A stretch of 64,000 nucleotides of DNA from Ectopseudomonas composti (GCF_900115475.1 NZ_FOWP01000005.1:310001-374000); one strand, 5' to 3'; shown: positions 9,442-19,276, counted from the first letter of the stretch. The notes: generated by a model not told the origin, from the sequence alone. Numbers and translations: made by a program.

Positions 9442-10092
9442 TCAGGCTTCCCCAGCGCTTTCCTCATCCTCTTCCGGCAACAGATCCAGCCAGCCGGCCA
9501 GTACCATCTGCGCCTCTTCCACGCCCATGCGCTTGGGCGCCGAGAACAGTTGAATACTGATGCCTTCGCCCCACTGCTTGCGAATGTCCTGACGCACCTT
9601 GAGCAGCGCGGTCTTTGCCGCACCGAAGGCCAGTTTGTCGGCCTTGGTCAGCAGGATATGCAGCGGCATACCGCTGGCTACCGACCAGTCCAGCATCATG
9701 CAGTCGAACTCGGTCAGCGGGTGACGGATATCCATCATCAGCACCAGGCCGCACAAGCTCTCGCGGCTGCCCAGATACGCTTCCAGGTGTTTCTGCCAGT
9801 GCTGCTTGAGCGGGATCGGTACCTTGGCATAGCCATAACCGGGCAGGTCGACCAGGCGTCGCTCGTCATCCAGGCGGAAGAAGTTGAGCAACTGCGTGCG
9901 TCCTGGCGTTTTCGAGGTACGCGCCAGGCTGGCGTGGGTGAGGGTGTTCAGCGCGCTCGATTTGCCCGCGTTGGAACGGCCGGCGAAGGCGACTTCCAGG
10001 CCGCTGTCCTCGGGGCACTGGTCGACCTTGGCGGCACTGATGAGGAAGCTGGCCTGCTGGCACAGACCGATGATGGGATTCTTCGGGAGCAT
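9442..10092 (-). CDS. engB: Ribosome biogenesis GTP-binding protein YihA/YsxC (EngB)
   Basis: A 216-residue GTPase of the TRAFAC class that assists large ribosomal subunit assembly. G1 is GRSNAGKSS (near residue 36), G3 is DLPGYG (near residue 82), G4 is TKAD (near residue 149) and SAPKRMG lies in the G5 region. It begins [20 protein letters not shown], as in other pseudomonad EngB proteins; in-frame codons up to 10527 extend upstream but run into a low-quality stretch overlapping the cytochrome promoter, so the ATG at 10092 is preferred. The gene converges with the sRNA gene. Confidence 0.95.
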   Translation of the reverse strand: MLPKNPIIGLCQQASFLISAAKVDQCPEDSGLEVAFAGRSNAGKSSALNTLTHASLARTSKTPGRTQLLNFFRLDDERRLVDLPGYGYAKVPIPLKQHWQKHLEAYLGSRESLCGLVLMMDIRHPLTEFDCMMLDWSVASGMPLHILLTKADKLAFGAAKTALLKVRQDIRKQWGEGISIQLFSAPKRMGVEEAQMVLAGWLDLLPEEDEESAGEA

Positions 10093-10193
10093 GGGGGTAT
10101 CCGGTGGATGCCTCGATTCCTGTTCAGCAGTTCGAGGACTTGCGACATTTCCGCGCACCTGCTGCACGCCAGGTGGCGCGGCAAGCGGCGTCG

Positions 10194-10222
10194 TTTCCGT
10201 TTCAGCATTGCCAGTATATAAT
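10194..10222 (+). promoter_or_regulatory. Probable sigma-70 promoter for the cytochrome genes
   Basis: A perfect TATAAT at 10217-10222 with TTTCCG 17 bases upstream as a poor -35. It is the only clear -10 in the 243-base gap between engB and the cytochrome c5 gene and points toward the cytochromes. Confidence 0.5.
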
Positions 10223-10335
10223 GCCGCAGATTTTGTGTGCGCTTTGTCCCACCCGCAGGAACCCGATTGCCGGGAGCGATTACATCTCTGCTCGATAGAA
10301 AGCAGGACGTTCCCCACCCTGATGAGGTTGATCTG

Positions 10336-10626
10336 ATGAAGAAAATGCTGCTCGCTGCTGCCGTTATGACCCTGTCTCTTAACGGCTATGCTGCTCAGGA
10401 CCCGCAAGCTGTATATGACCGCGCCTGTGGTGTATGCCACAACGGCCAGATTCCCACGGCGCCCAAGAAGGGCGACAAAGCCGCATGGGAACCGCGTCTG
10501 GCCAAGGGTACCGATGCACTGGTGCAAAGCGTCACCAATGGTTTGAATGCCATGCCGCCGCGCGGTCTGTGCATGGACTGCACTGCCGAGGATTACCAGG
10601 CGGTCATCAAACTGATGACCGAATGA
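10336..10626 (+). CDS. Small c-type cytochrome, c5 family
   Basis: A 96-residue periplasmic monoheme cytochrome. A signal peptide ([20 protein letters not shown]) precedes the heme-binding CGVCH motif at about residue 33. The methionine ligand is probably in NAMPPRG, and a second cysteine pair (CMDC) matches the disulfide typical of cytochrome c5. It lies 50 bases ahead of cytochrome c4, and both are likely electron carriers to terminal oxidases. The start at 10336 gives the signal peptide directly; upstream in-frame codons do not. Confidence 0.9.
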   Translation: MKKMLLAAAVMTLSLNGYAAQDPQAVYDRACGVCHNGQIPTAPKKGDKAAWEPRLAKGTDALVQSVTNGLNAMPPRGLCMDCTAEDYQAVIKLMTE

Positions 10627-10676
10627 GCAAGCCCGGCCGATAACTCTTTCTCTCTTAGCCGTAATTGGATTAGCTG

Positions 10677-11282
10677 ATGAACAAAGTACTCGTGAGTCTG
10701 CTGTTGACCCTGGGCCTCACCGGCGTTGCTCAGGCTGCCGGCGATGCCGAAGCCGGTCAGGGCAAAGTCGCTGTCTGTGGTGCCTGCCATGGCGCCGATG
10801 GCAACAGCCCTGCGCCAAACTTCCCCAAGCTGGCCGGTCAGGGCGAGCGTTACCTGCTCAAGCAACTGCACGACATCAAGTCCGGTAACCGCCAGGTCGT
10901 CGAGATGACCGGCATGCTGGATAACCTCAGCGATCAGGATATGGCCGACATCGCCGCTTACTTCTCCAGCCAGAAGATGAGCGTGGGCGCTGCCGATCCC
11001 AAGCTCGTCAAGCGCGGTGAAGCACTGTTCCGTGGCGGCAAGCTGGAAGAGGGCATGCCATCCTGCATCGGTTGCCATTCGCCCAACGGCGCTGGCCTGG
11101 CTGCTGCGGGCTTCCCGCATCTGGGCGGCCAACACGCTCAATACGTTGCCAAGCAGCTGACCGATTTCCGCGAAGGCAACCGTACCAACGACGGCGATGC
11201 GATGATCATGCGCGCCATCGCTGCCAAGCTGAGCAACAAGGATATTGAAGCCGTATCCAGCTTCATCCAGGGTCTGCACTGA
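10677..11282 (+). CDS. cc4: Diheme cytochrome c4
   Basis: A 201-residue periplasmic or membrane-associated diheme cytochrome. A signal peptide ends at AQA (near residue 20); two similar domains follow with CGACH (near residue 36) and CIGCH (near residue 131), each with a downstream methionine ligand candidate ([14 protein letters not shown]). Length and duplication are typical of cytochrome c4, which donates electrons to cbb3-type oxidases in related species. Operon partner of the c5 gene upstream. Confidence 0.95.
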   Translation: MNKVLVSLLLTLGLTGVAQAAGDAEAGQGKVAVCGACHGADGNSPAPNFPKLAGQGERYLLKQLHDIKSGNRQVVEMTGMLDNLSDQDMADIAAYFSSQKMSVGAADPKLVKRGEALFRGGKLEEGMPSCIGCHSPNGAGLAAAGFPHLGGQHAQYVAKQLTDFREGNRTNDGDAMIMRAIAAKLSNKDIEAVSSFIQGLH

Positions 11283-11434
11283 TAATTTGCTGCGCGTCGG
11301 CCCTGCGGCGTCAGAAACAGGATCGGAGTGCTCATGTACAAAAGTACATTCCGCCTCCTCTCCTGTTTCTTCCTTGCAGTGCTCTAGCTCGCGAAATTCT
11401 CAAAAGACCAAGGGCTTGTTGCTTTTGGCAAGAC

Positions 11435-11460
11435 AAAGGGTGGCTCCGGCCGCCCTTTTT
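11435..11460 (+). terminator. Rho-independent terminator after the cytochrome genes
   Basis: AAAGGGTGGC pairs with GCCGCCCTTT around a TCCG tetraloop and is followed by T residues. It lies 150 bases after cc4 and 100 bases before dsbA. Confidence 0.85.
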
Positions 11461-11562
11461 CGTATGCGTCATGGCTACAATGGGCGGAACCGGCCCAGCG
11501 GTAGCGAGTCATAGTCTCGAATCGCCACTAGGGCGACGCTTATCCAGTCAAGGAGTACCCCC

Positions 11563-12189
11563 ATGCGTAACCTGATTTTCGGCGCCGCTCTGGCGATCAG
11601 CAGCCTGTTCGGCCTCACTGCCCATGCCGAACCGGTAGCCGGCCAGCAGTACGTCGAGCTGAAAAGTCCGGTGCCGGTGTCCAAGCCTGGCAAGGTCGAA
11701 GTGGTCGAGCTGTTCTGGTACGGCTGCCCGCACTGCTACCAGTTCGAAGCAACCCTCAACCCCTGGGTCGAGAAACTGCCGGAAGACGTTAACTTCGTCC
11801 GCGTGCCGGCGCTGTTCGGTGGCATCTGGAACGTGCATGGCCAGGCGTTCATCACCCTGGAAAGCATGAAGGTCGAGCACAAGGTGCATGACGCCGTGTT
11901 CAACGCCATCCACCAGGAGAAGAAGAAGCTGGCTTCGGCTGAAGAGTTCGCTGACTTCGTCGCCACTCAGGGCGTGGATCGCGATGCTTTCCTCAAGACC
12001 TTCAACTCCTTCGCCGTCAAAGGCCAGATGGAAAAGGCCAAGAAACTGGCCATGGCCTACCAGATCACTGGCGTACCGGTGATGATCGTTGGTGGCAAGT
12101 ATCGCTTCGACCTGGGTTCTGCCGGCGGCCCGCAGCAGGCTCTGCAGGTTGCTGATCACCTGATCGCCAAGGAACGCGAGGCGCTCTAA
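11563..12189 (+). CDS. dsbA: Thiol:disulfide interchange protein DsbA
   Basis: A 208-residue periplasmic oxidase that forms disulfide bonds in exported proteins. The signal peptide is MRNLIFGAALAISSLFGLTAHA; the active site is FWYGCPHCYQFE (CPHC, near residue 53), and the cis-proline loop is ITGVPVMIVGG near residue 165. Size and motif are those of DsbA rather than DsbC/G. An AAGGAG ribosome site lies upstream. The EEP hydrolase and DgcH genes follow closely and may be co-transcribed. Confidence 0.96.
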   Translation: MRNLIFGAALAISSLFGLTAHAEPVAGQQYVELKSPVPVSKPGKVEVVELFWYGCPHCYQFEATLNPWVEKLPEDVNFVRVPALFGGIWNVHGQAFITLESMKVEHKVHDAVFNAIHQEKKKLASAEEFADFVATQGVDRDAFLKTFNSFAVKGQMEKAKKLAMAYQITGVPVMIVGGKYRFDLGSAGGPQQALQVADHLIAKEREAL

Positions 12190-12208
12190 GCGGCCGCAGG
12201 CGCGAAGC

Positions 12209-13081
12209 ATGCTGCGCCGCTGGCGAAAGACCCGTGCGGTTGGTCTGTGCGATCCACAGATCAACCCGCACTGCTCGCCCGAGACCGATTGGCCAGCCGA
12301 CGGCCTTTTGCGTCTGCTCAGTTTCAACGTCCAGGTCGGTATCAATACTCAGCGCTATCATCACTACCTGACCCGCAGCTGGCAGCATGTGTTGCCCCAT
12401 GCCGGGCGCGCTGGAAATTTGCAACGCATCGGGGATCTGCTCGCCGACTTCGACCTGGTGGCCCTGCAGGAGGTCGATGGCGGTAGCCTGCGCTCGGGCT
12501 ACGTCAATCAGGTCGAGTACCTGGCCCAGCAGGGCGCTTTTCCCTACTGGTACCAACAACTCAATCGCAATCTCGGACGCTTCGCCCAGCACAGCAACGG
12601 TGTACTCAGCCGCTTGCGCCCGACCTTGCTGGAAGATCACCCGTTGCCCGGGCCGCCTGGCCGAGGCGCGATTTTTCTGCGTCTGGGTGAGGGGGAAAAT
12701 GCCCTGGGGGTAGTCATGATGCACCTGGCCCTGGGTGCTCGCACCCGAACTCGGCAGCTGGCTTACATTCGTGAGCGGGTCAGCGAGTTTCGTCATCTGG
12801 TGCTGATGGGCGACATGAACACCCATGCCGTCGACCTGCTGGAGGACTCCCCGCTGCGTGACCTCGGCCTGATCGCGCCGCAGGTCGAAGCGACCTTTCC
12901 CAGTTGGCGCCCACAACGCTGTCTCGACCATATCCTGCTCAGCTCCGAGCTTGAGCTGGGGCGTGTTCATGTCCTCAGTCAGCCGATTTCCGACCACCTT
13001 CCGGTGGCCGTGGAAATCCGTTTGCCGGAAGCACAGAATGGCGCGCAAATGCCTATGCTGAAAACGCCATCTCCTGAGTAA
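12209..13081 (+). CDS. Endonuclease/exonuclease/phosphatase family protein
   Basis: A 290-residue member of the EEP (DNase I-like) fold. The characteristic motifs appear in order: LLSFNVQVG (Asn, near residue 40), [10 protein letters not shown] (metal-binding Glu, near residue 86), [21 protein letters not shown] (DxN near residue 207) and the C-terminal [10 protein letters not shown] (SDH, near residue 281). The substrate (nucleic acid, phospholipid or sugar phosphate) cannot be told from sequence. No signal peptide or membrane helix is seen. It sits between dsbA and dgcH, as in P. aeruginosa. Confidence 0.88.
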   Translation: MLRRWRKTRAVGLCDPQINPHCSPETDWPADGLLRLLSFNVQVGINTQRYHHYLTRSWQHVLPHAGRAGNLQRIGDLLADFDLVALQEVDGGSLRSGYVNQVEYLAQQGAFPYWYQQLNRNLGRFAQHSNGVLSRLRPTLLEDHPLPGPPGRGAIFLRLGEGENALGVVMMHLALGARTRTRQLAYIRERVSEFRHLVLMGDMNTHAVDLLEDSPLRDLGLIAPQVEATFPSWRPQRCLDHILLSSELELGRVHVLSQPISDHLPVAVEIRLPEAQNGAQMPMLKTPSPE

Positions 13082-13086
13082 GTCGT

Positions 13087-14970
13087 ATGAGCGATGACGC
13101 GCAACGCTGGAAAGACAAGTACCTGAGCAGCCTGGAGCAGCAGGAAAAGCTCGACCGTCGTTGGGAGTTGCGCCTGGATCTGTTGCGCCGTGGCCTGGTG
13201 CGCAGCAGCCTGGCAGCCGAAGGCGCGGACAAGGCGGTCGATCAGTGCATGCAGGAGATGCGCGAGATACTCCGTCGCGACGATATGGATGCTGCGTTGG
13301 ATGGTCTCATTCCACGCCTGGAAAAGGCCGTGCTGGATTCCGAGCAGCGCCGCCAACAGCGTGCCGGTGAGGCGGCGGCCGCGCTGGCTGCCTTGATCGA
13401 GCAGTTGCAGCGTCTGCAGCCGCCGCGTGAGGTGCGCAAGGCACTCAAGTCACTGAGCAAGCAGCTAGAGGACGCCACCAGTCATCAGTATCTGCTGCCT
13501 GCGCTGCTCAGCCAGCTGAGTAATCTGCAAGGCCAGGCGCTGACCGTTCTGCAGACGCAGACGCAGGAGCAACCGGGCCTGCTGCAGCGCCTGTTTGGCG
13601 CGCGCGCAGATAACAGCGAAAGTGGCGACGATTCAGCGGGCAGCATCCCTGAAGCCGCTAGCATTGCCGAAGCACCAGCTCCAGCATCGACGCCAACGCC
13701 AACGCCAACGCCAACGCCAACGCCAACGCTCGCATCCGCATCCGCGCCTGCAGTTGTAGTGAGTGAACTGCCTTCCAGTGCGCCCGTGGTCGCCGCCGGG
13801 CCTGTCCATCATCAGGCTCACGATGTCTCGCCCGTGCTCGACAGCTTGCCGTTACCGCCTGGCCTGGTGCCGCAGGAGGATGCTGGCGACAGCCCCTTCT
13901 CCTTGCCCAGCAGCGAGCCGGGATACAGCGCGGTGGCGCCGCATATCGCCAGTAGCCTGCGCAGTCTGCTCGATGAGCTCGAGCTGCCGGCGCGTCATCT
14001 TCCGCAGGGTGAGGCGCTGCGCCTGCGCCTGGAGGGTAATCTCAACTGGTACGAGCTGGTGCCTGTGCTGGACGATCTGGCGGTGCTGGTGTTGGCCGTC
14101 ACCGATAGCGGTCAGCGCGAGTTCGCCGGTTACCTCAAGCAGCTCAACGAACGCCTGGCAGCCTTCATCGAAACCCTCAGCCAGGCGCACGAGGGGTACA
14201 GCGCCTCGGCGGAGAGTGCGCGCAGTTTCAATCAGCAATTGCGTGATCAGGTCAGCGACCTGCAGCAAAGCGTGCAGGAAGCGGCTGATCTGGAAACGCT
14301 CAAGCAGGCGCTGGAGCAGCGCCTGGAAGGATTGCTGCAGAGTGTCAGCAGCCATCAGCGTCAGCGCGACAGCAGCGAGGACGATGTGGCCGAGCGGCTA
14401 CAGGGGCTGGTCAAGCGCGTCGCCGAGATGGAGCAGGAAGCCCAGCAGTTCCGCCAGCATATCGAGGAGCAGCGACAGAAGTCCTTGCTGGACCCTCTGA
14501 CAGGTCTGCCCAATCGCGCCGCCTTGATCGAGCGCCTCGATCTTGAGGTCGCCCGCCGGCAACGCTATGGCGGCCAGTTGCTGTTGGCGGTGCTGGATAT
14601 CGATCACTTCAAGCGGATCAACGATGGCTACGGTCACCTGGCGGGTGACCGAGTGCTGAAGATCATCGCCGGCGAGCTCAACAAGCGCCTGCGCAAGACC
14701 GACTTCATTGCCCGTTTCGGTGGTGAGGAGTTCGTTCTGCTGATTCCGGCCACACCGCTGGAAGGTGGTGTTCAGCTTCTGCAAACACTGCGTGTGGCGA
14801 TCGAGGCCTGCCCGTTCCATTTCAAGGGCGAGCCGGTCACCATCACCTTCTCCGCCGGTATCGCCGAGTTCCGCAATGGCGAGGCGACCGAGCTCACCTT
14901 CGAGCGCGCCGATAAGGCGCTATATCGCGCCAAGGGCGCCGGGCGTAACCGAATCGAACAGGCCGTCTGA
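13087..14970 (+). CDS. dgcH: Diguanylate cyclase DgcH (GGDEF domain)
   Basis: A 627-residue cytoplasmic enzyme predicted to make c-di-GMP. Residues about 1-165 are alpha-helical and charged; a proline/alanine/serine-rich linker with a (TP)n run occupies about 195-260; a second helical region with coiled coil (about 290-470) leads to the GGDEF domain from [16 protein letters not shown] (near 480). The active-site signature is RFGGEEF (intact GGEEF) and an upstream RxxD inhibitory site was not evident. Gene order dsbA-EEP-dgcH matches P. aeruginosa, where DgcH is a conserved diguanylate cyclase. No membrane helix is present. Confidence 0.9.
   Translation: MSDDAQRWKDKYLSSLEQQEKLDRRWELRLDLLRRGLVRSSLAAEGADKAVDQCMQEMREILRRDDMDAALDGLIPRLEKAVLDSEQRRQQRAGEAAAALAALIEQLQRLQPPREVRKALKSLSKQLEDATSHQYLLPALLSQLSNLQGQALTVLQTQTQEQPGLLQRLFGARADNSESGDDSAGSIPEAASIAEAPAPASTPTPTPTPTPTPTLASASAPAVVVSELPSSAPVVAAGPVHHQAHDVSPVLDSLPLPPGLVPQEDAGDSPFSLPSSEPGYSAVAPHIASSLRSLLDELELPARHLPQGEALRLRLEGNLNWYELVPVLDDLAVLVLAVTDSGQREFAGYLKQLNERLAAFIETLSQAHEGYSASAESARSFNQQLRDQVSDLQQSVQEAADLETLKQALEQRLEGLLQSVSSHQRQRDSSEDDVAERLQGLVKRVAEMEQEAQQFRQHIEEQRQKSLLDPLTGLPNRAALIERLDLEVARRQRYGGQLLLAVLDIDHFKRINDGYGHLAGDRVLKIIAGELNKRLRKTDFIARFGGEEFVLLIPATPLEGGVQLLQTLRVAIEACPFHFKGEPVTITFSAGIAEFRNGEATELTFERADKALYRAKGAGRNRIEQAV
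13691..13726 (+). repeat. In-frame hexanucleotide repeat in dgcH
   Basis: Six perfect copies of CGCCAA, encoding a Thr-Pro run in the linker of DgcH. Being a multiple of three, gain or loss of units would change linker length without breaking the frame. Confidence 0.95.
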
Positions 14971-14984
14971 GCCGTTCACAGTGA

Positions 14985-15006
14985 AGCCGCAGCAGGTGCT
15001 GCGGCT
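14985..15006 (+). terminator. Hairpin after dgcH
   Basis: Perfect 10-bp stem AGCCGCAGCA / TGCTGCGGCT with a two-base centre between two convergent genes. No strong T tract follows, so terminator strength is uncertain. Confidence 0.6.
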
Positions 15007-15029
15007 CGTATGCGCCTTTTCAGCGATTG

Positions 15030-16568
15030 TCAGGACGTCACTTTTGCCGAAGGTCTGCTGGCCGTTGCTGCCGGCCGTGCTCGTGGCGCGTGGTCGTCCT
15101 CGTCCTGCAGCGGTACCTCATTGCCCTGCGCGTCATACAGCTTGCCGTCGACGAAGTGATCGCCTTCGTGCAGGGCGGCAATATCGTGGTAGCGCAGGCT
15201 GCGCTCGGTGCCGGCGACGAACACCGACTGCTGATCCGAGTTGCCGGCAGTGAAGTGGTTGAATAGGAGGTTGAGCAGAATCGCCATGATCGCTGCCGAG
15301 CTGATGCCCGAGTGGAAGATGGTTTCGAACCAGGCCGGGAAATGGTGGTAGAAGCTCGGCATGGCGATGGGGATCATGCCGAAACCAATCGAGGTGGCGA
15401 CGATGATCAGGTTCATGTTGTTGCGATAGTCGACCTTGGCCAGGGTGCGGATGCCGCTGGCGGCCACGGTGCCGAACAGTACGACGCCGGCACCGCCCAG
15501 CACTGCGGTCGGTACGGCAGCGATCAGGCGGCCCATCACCGGCAGCAAGCCGAGGGTGACCAGAATCAGGCCTGCGGTGGCCACCACATAGCGGCTCTTC
15601 ACGCCGGTCACGGCCACCAGGCCAACGTTCTGGGCGAACGCGCTCTGGGTGAAGGAGCCGAATAGCGGGGCGAACATGCTGGAGATCATGTCGGCGCGCA
15701 AACCATTGCCCAGGCGTTTGGAGTCCACCTTGGTGCCGATGATTTCACCGACGGCGAGGATGTCCGCCGAGGTTTCCACCAGGGTCACGATGACCACGAT
15801 GACCATCGACAGGATCGCGGCGACCTTGAACACCGGCATGCCGAAGTGCAGGGGTTCGGGCATGGCCAGCAGCGGCCCGCTCAACACCTGGGAAAAATCC
15901 GCCATGCCAAAGGCCACGGCAACCAGGGTGCCAATTATCATCGCCAGCAGGATCGACAGGCGCGAGATGCTGGCGCTGCCGACCTTGCTCAGGAGCAGCA
16001 CGGTGGCCAGGGTGAAGGCGGCCAGGCCGATGTTGGCCATGCTGCCGAAATCTGCGGCACTGCTGTTGCCACCCATGGCCCAACGCGCCGCCACTGGCAT
16101 CAGCGTCAGGCCGATGGTGGTGATGACGATGCCGGTCACCAGCGGCGGGAAGAACTTGGTGATGCGCGAGAACACGGGCGTGATCAACAGCCCTATCAGT
16201 GACGCGGCGATCACTGAGCCGAGTACCACCGGTATGCCCCCTGCGCCGTCGCTGCCGATGATCGCGATCATGGTCGCCACTCCGGCGAAGGAGACGCCCT
16301 GCACCAGAGGCAACTGACAGCCGAAGAAGGGCAGGCCAAGGGTTTGCAGCAGGGTAGCCAAGCCTCCTGCGAACAGTGAGGCGGCGATCAACAGGCCGAT
16401 GTCGGCGGACGACAGTCCGGCCGCCTGGCCGATGATCAGGGGAACCGCGACGATCCCGCCGTACATGGTCAGGACATGCTGCAAGCCATAAGCAAAGTTT
16501 GCGCTGATACCGAGATTCTCGTCCTCAGGACGCTGGGTGGCAGGCGCGCTGTTGGGGGTGGAGGCCAT
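15030..16568 (-). CDS. Nucleobase:cation symporter-2 (uracil/xanthine permease family)
   Basis: A 512-residue inner-membrane transporter with about 14 helices. The NCS2 signature is present as SAFAQNVGLVAVTGVKSRYV (about residue 302), and the N-terminal GLQHVLTMYGGIVAVPLIIG is the family's first helix. The family carries purines or uracil with protons; which base is used cannot be decided, though xanthine or uric acid is likely for this length. A pair of TGTANACATTTT repeats in its promoter region suggests control by a GntR-type repressor. C-terminal residues from about 460 are hydrophilic. Confidence 0.9.
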   Translation of the reverse strand: MASTPNSAPATQRPEDENLGISANFAYGLQHVLTMYGGIVAVPLIIGQAAGLSSADIGLLIAASLFAGGLATLLQTLGLPFFGCQLPLVQGVSFAGVATMIAIIGSDGAGGIPVVLGSVIAASLIGLLITPVFSRITKFFPPLVTGIVITTIGLTLMPVAARWAMGGNSSAADFGSMANIGLAAFTLATVLLLSKVGSASISRLSILLAMIIGTLVAVAFGMADFSQVLSGPLLAMPEPLHFGMPVFKVAAILSMVIVVIVTLVETSADILAVGEIIGTKVDSKRLGNGLRADMISSMFAPLFGSFTQSAFAQNVGLVAVTGVKSRYVVATAGLILVTLGLLPVMGRLIAAVPTAVLGGAGVVLFGTVAASGIRTLAKVDYRNNMNLIIVATSIGFGMIPIAMPSFYHHFPAWFETIFHSGISSAAIMAILLNLLFNHFTAGNSDQQSVFVAGTERSLRYHDIAALHEGDHFVDGKLYDAQGNEVPLQDEDDHAPRARPAATASRPSAKVTS

Positions 16569-16603
16569 GGAAAAACTACTCGCTGTTGTTCTTGTTCGGT
16601 CAA

Positions 16604-16650
16604 TGTAGACATTTTGTTGTGATCTTGGCTACCACTTTGTATACATTTTT
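16604..16650. promoter_or_regulatory. Paired TGTANACATTTT repeats upstream of the permease
   Basis: TGTAGACATTTT (16604-16615) and TGTATACATTTT (16638-16649) are direct repeats 34 bases apart, just ahead of the minus-strand permease start. TGTATACA is itself a palindrome of the kind bound by GntR-family repressors. The matching regulator is not identified in the window. Confidence 0.5.
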
Positions 16651-16797
16651 ACGAATGGTAGTTCCTGGAACCGATAAGGCCATATCGGTCATAAAATTTC
16701 CCATTCCGACGAAAGCCCTCGAATCTGACCGCTGCGCCGACTCGCGAGGCGACCCCGCCAGGCCCTAGACTATGCGCACCTGTCATCGGAGATACCC

Positions 16798-17388
16798 ATG
16801 GACATCTTCAGCATCGCCGTGCTGATCTTTTTGGTCACCGACCCTTTCGGCAATATCGCCATCTATATCGCTGCGCTGAAGAACGTCGAGCCGCGCCGGC
16901 GCTTGTGGATCGCCGCGCGCGAGCTGCTGTTCGCGCTCGGTCTGTTGCTGCTGTTTCTCACCTTTGGTGACAAATTCCTCACCAGCCTCGGGCTGTCACG
17001 GGAGGCAACGGCGATTGCCGGCGGTATCATCCTGTTCGTCATCGCCATGCGCTTGATCTTCCCCAGCCCGCAAGGCCTGCTCGGCGACGTGCCGGATGGC
17101 GAGCCGATGCTGGTGCCGCTGGCCACGCCGGCAGTCGCCGGGCCTTCGGCTCTCGCGGTGCTGATGACCCTGCGCAACACCCACACCGGGCCGCTCTGGG
17201 AGCTCTATCTCGCGTTGATCCTGGCTTGGGCGGCGACGGCATTCATCCTGTTGCAGGCGTCGTTCCTGCAGCGGTTTCTCGGTAATCGCGGGTTGATGGC
17301 GGTGGAACGTTTAATGGGCATGCTGCTGATCATGCTCAGCGTCGACATGCTGCTGGATAACCTGCAGAGCGTATTCGGTCACGCATGA
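16798..17388 (+). CDS. MarC family integral membrane protein
   Basis: A 196-residue membrane protein with about six helices, starting MDIFSIAVLIFLVTDPFGNI. The loop after the first helix and the central VPLATPAVAGPSALAVLM segment are family hallmarks. The MarC family was once linked to antibiotic resistance but its transport substrate is unknown. It overlaps the ampDh2 start by four bases (ATGA), so the two are translationally coupled. Confidence 0.9.
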   Translation: MDIFSIAVLIFLVTDPFGNIAIYIAALKNVEPRRRLWIAARELLFALGLLLLFLTFGDKFLTSLGLSREATAIAGGIILFVIAMRLIFPSPQGLLGDVPDGEPMLVPLATPAVAGPSALAVLMTLRNTHTGPLWELYLALILAWAATAFILLQASFLQRFLGNRGLMAVERLMGMLLIMLSVDMLLDNLQSVFGHA

Positions 17389-18167
17389 AGTCTCTCTGCC
17401 TTACCCTGGTTCTTGTTCTGCTGGCCGGTTGTGCCGGTGGTCTGCGAATCGATGACAGCCATACGGCGACGGGCCAGAACAGCCGCGTGCAGTACATCGT
17501 GTTGCACTACACCTCCGCTGATCTGCAGCGCTCGCTCGAACTGCTGACGCAGACCGAGGTGAGCAGCCACTACCTCATCGGTGACGCGCCCCCGACGGTC
17601 TACCGCTTGGTGGACGAAAATCGTCGTGCCTGGCACGTCGGCGTCAGTGAGTGGAAGGGGCGCACCTGGCTCAACAGCACCACCATCGGCATCGAGCTGG
17701 TCAACCAGGGCTACTACCAGACGCCGGCCGGTCGCTATTGGCAGCCGTTCGCGCCGCAGCAAATCGACACCCTGATCGTGCTGCTCAAGGACATCGTCAA
17801 GCGGCACCAGCTGCCGCTGGGCTCGATCATCGCGCACAGCGATGTGGCGCCGCAGCGCAAGGTTGATCCGGGCCCGCTGTTCCCCTGGAAGCGTCTGGCC
17901 GACGAGGGCTTGGTGCCCTGGCCGAATGAAGCCGCCGTGGCGCGTCAGCAGGCGCTGTTCAGCACCAGCCTGCCCAGCGTGCAGTGGTTTCAGGAGCAAT
18001 TGGCGCAAAACGGTTACACGGTGCCGCAGCACGGTGAGCTGGACGAGGTGACGCGCAATGTCATTGCTGCCTTCCAGATGAAATATCGCCCGGCCAACTA
18101 CGACGGCCAGCCGGACGCCGAAACCGCCGCGCGCCTGCTGGTGCTCAACCTGCAGGCGGGGGCTTGA
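17385..18167 (+). CDS. ampDh2: N-acetylmuramoyl-L-alanine amidase AmpDh2
   Basis: A 260-residue zinc amidase that cuts the bond between N-acetylmuramic acid and L-alanine in peptidoglycan. A lipobox (VLLAGCAGG, Cys near residue 16) indicates a lipoprotein facing the periplasm. The amidase-2 domain has YIVLHYTSAD (zinc His), IGIELVNQGYY and AHSDVAPQRKVDPGPLFPW (second His and Asp region). A peptidoglycan-binding helix domain follows (QWFQEQLAQNGYTVPQHGELD). Gene order beside a MarC gene equals that of AmpDh2 in P. aeruginosa. Confidence 0.92.
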   Translation: MKSLCLTLVLVLLAGCAGGLRIDDSHTATGQNSRVQYIVLHYTSADLQRSLELLTQTEVSSHYLIGDAPPTVYRLVDENRRAWHVGVSEWKGRTWLNSTTIGIELVNQGYYQTPAGRYWQPFAPQQIDTLIVLLKDIVKRHQLPLGSIIAHSDVAPQRKVDPGPLFPWKRLADEGLVPWPNEAAVARQQALFSTSLPSVQWFQEQLAQNGYTVPQHGELDEVTRNVIAAFQMKYRPANYDGQPDAETAARLLVLNLQAGA

Positions 18168-18833
18168 TCAACGCGGGCCCGGCTGGAAGTCCCGTGCGTC
18201 GCGCGCCCAGACATCCAGCACTGGCTTGAGGTCGTCCAGGGTCAGCTGGGTACTGCTGTTCTCCAGCGTCAGGCCATGGCCCTTGCGTACCACGCGTAGC
18301 ACGGGGGTGCTGGTACGGCCATCGAGTGCCTCCATCTCGATGAAGATCGCGCTGTCACGGTCACGAGTGCCGGCAGCTGTGGTCGCGGCAGCGAGTACGA
18401 GCGCCACGGGAATCACCTCATAGGCCTTGAGCCCTTCGGTCGACACCGTCACGCTGGTGATCGCGCTGCGCAGCACCAGGCTGTCCATGGTCGGTTCGTT
18501 GACGACCGTCATGCGGCCCTGCAGCTCACGTATCAGTGCCTGATGCAGGTAGTCACGGACGTTTTCCAGCGTCTGCGCACTGACCTGATCGCTCGCTGCA
18601 GGCTGCGGGTAGAAGCTTGGTTTCTCCACGTAAACCGTCGTGTAGCGCGCGTTGCTGAATTGCGGCGAAATCCAGCGTAGCACTGGCGCGCCAGTGGCCG
18701 AGGTCGCGGGCTGGAGCTGGGAGTAATCGGCGAGATAGCCCGAGAACTGTGCGGGTTGGGTGGTCTGGCTGGCGCAGCCGCCTAGCAGCAGACCAGTGAG
18801 TAGAGCCAGGCAAAGCGGGGGGACGTAACGCAT
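18168..18833 (-). CDS. DUF3313 family outer-membrane lipoprotein
   Basis: A 221-residue lipoprotein with a clear lipobox (LLTGLLLGGCASQ, Cys near residue 20). The mature part includes FSGYLADYSQLQPA, typical of DUF3313, and a C-terminal segment with DLKPVLDVWARDARDF. The ATG at 18833 follows GGAGAG and gives the signal sequence directly; an in-frame upstream ATG at 18863 is less likely. Function is unknown. It converges on ampDh2 with no gap. Confidence 0.88.
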   Translation of the reverse strand: MRYVPPLCLALLTGLLLGGCASQTTQPAQFSGYLADYSQLQPATSATGAPVLRWISPQFSNARYTTVYVEKPSFYPQPAASDQVSAQTLENVRDYLHQALIRELQGRMTVVNEPTMDSLVLRSAITSVTVSTEGLKAYEVIPVALVLAAATTAAGTRDRDSAIFIEMEALDGRTSTPVLRVVRKGHGLTLENSSTQLTLDDLKPVLDVWARDARDFQPGPR

Positions 18834-18883
18834 CGGCAGGCTCTCCTGTTGAGTGGCCTGCAACCAGCCTAGATGCCGCTTCG

Positions 18884-19276
18884 TCAGCCCGCCAGTTCGC
18901 TCAGGCGTTGCCCCAACAGCTTGAAGTCGTAGGGCTTGACGATGCTGTCGGTGGCTGCCGCGCTATCGCGGATGCGCACTTCTTCGAGCAGCTCACGTTC
19001 GTTGTAACCACTGGCGAACAACACCGGCAGTGTCGGACGCAGCTGGCGTGCGGCTGCCACCAGCTCGCGCCCGTCCATTCCGGGCAGGCCGATGTCGCTC
19101 ATCAACAGGTCGAAGTGCTGTGTCGTACGCAGCAGCTCCAGCGCGCTGGGGCCGTCACGCAAGGCGTGGACGCGATAGCCGAACTCCCCGAGCACTTCAG
19201 CGGTGAGTTGGCGCACGACATCGTCGTCCTCGACCAACAGGATGGTCTTGGTGGCAGCACAATCGGTTTCGCTCAT
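18884..19276 (-). CDS. Single-domain response regulator (CheY-like receiver)
   Basis: A 130-residue receiver without output domain. It has the acidic pair LLVEDDDVV, the phospho-acceptor aspartate in LLMSDIGLPGMDG (near residue 62), and the conserved lysine in IVKPYDF. It is divergent from the large hybrid kinase 119 bases away and could be a phosphate partner of that kinase or of its neighbours. The ATG at 19276 is used because residues before it are not receiver-like. Confidence 0.88.
   Translation of the reverse strand: MSETDCAATKTILLVEDDDVVRQLTAEVLGEFGYRVHALRDGPSALELLRTTQHFDLLMSDIGLPGMDGRELVAAARQLRPTLPVLFASGYNERELLEEVRIRDSAAATDSIVKPYDFKLLGQRLSELAG

Noticed and set aside
11335..11348. TGTACAAAAGTACA palindrome after cytochrome c4
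   Set aside because: Short AT-rich palindrome without supporting context; the real terminator is at 11435.
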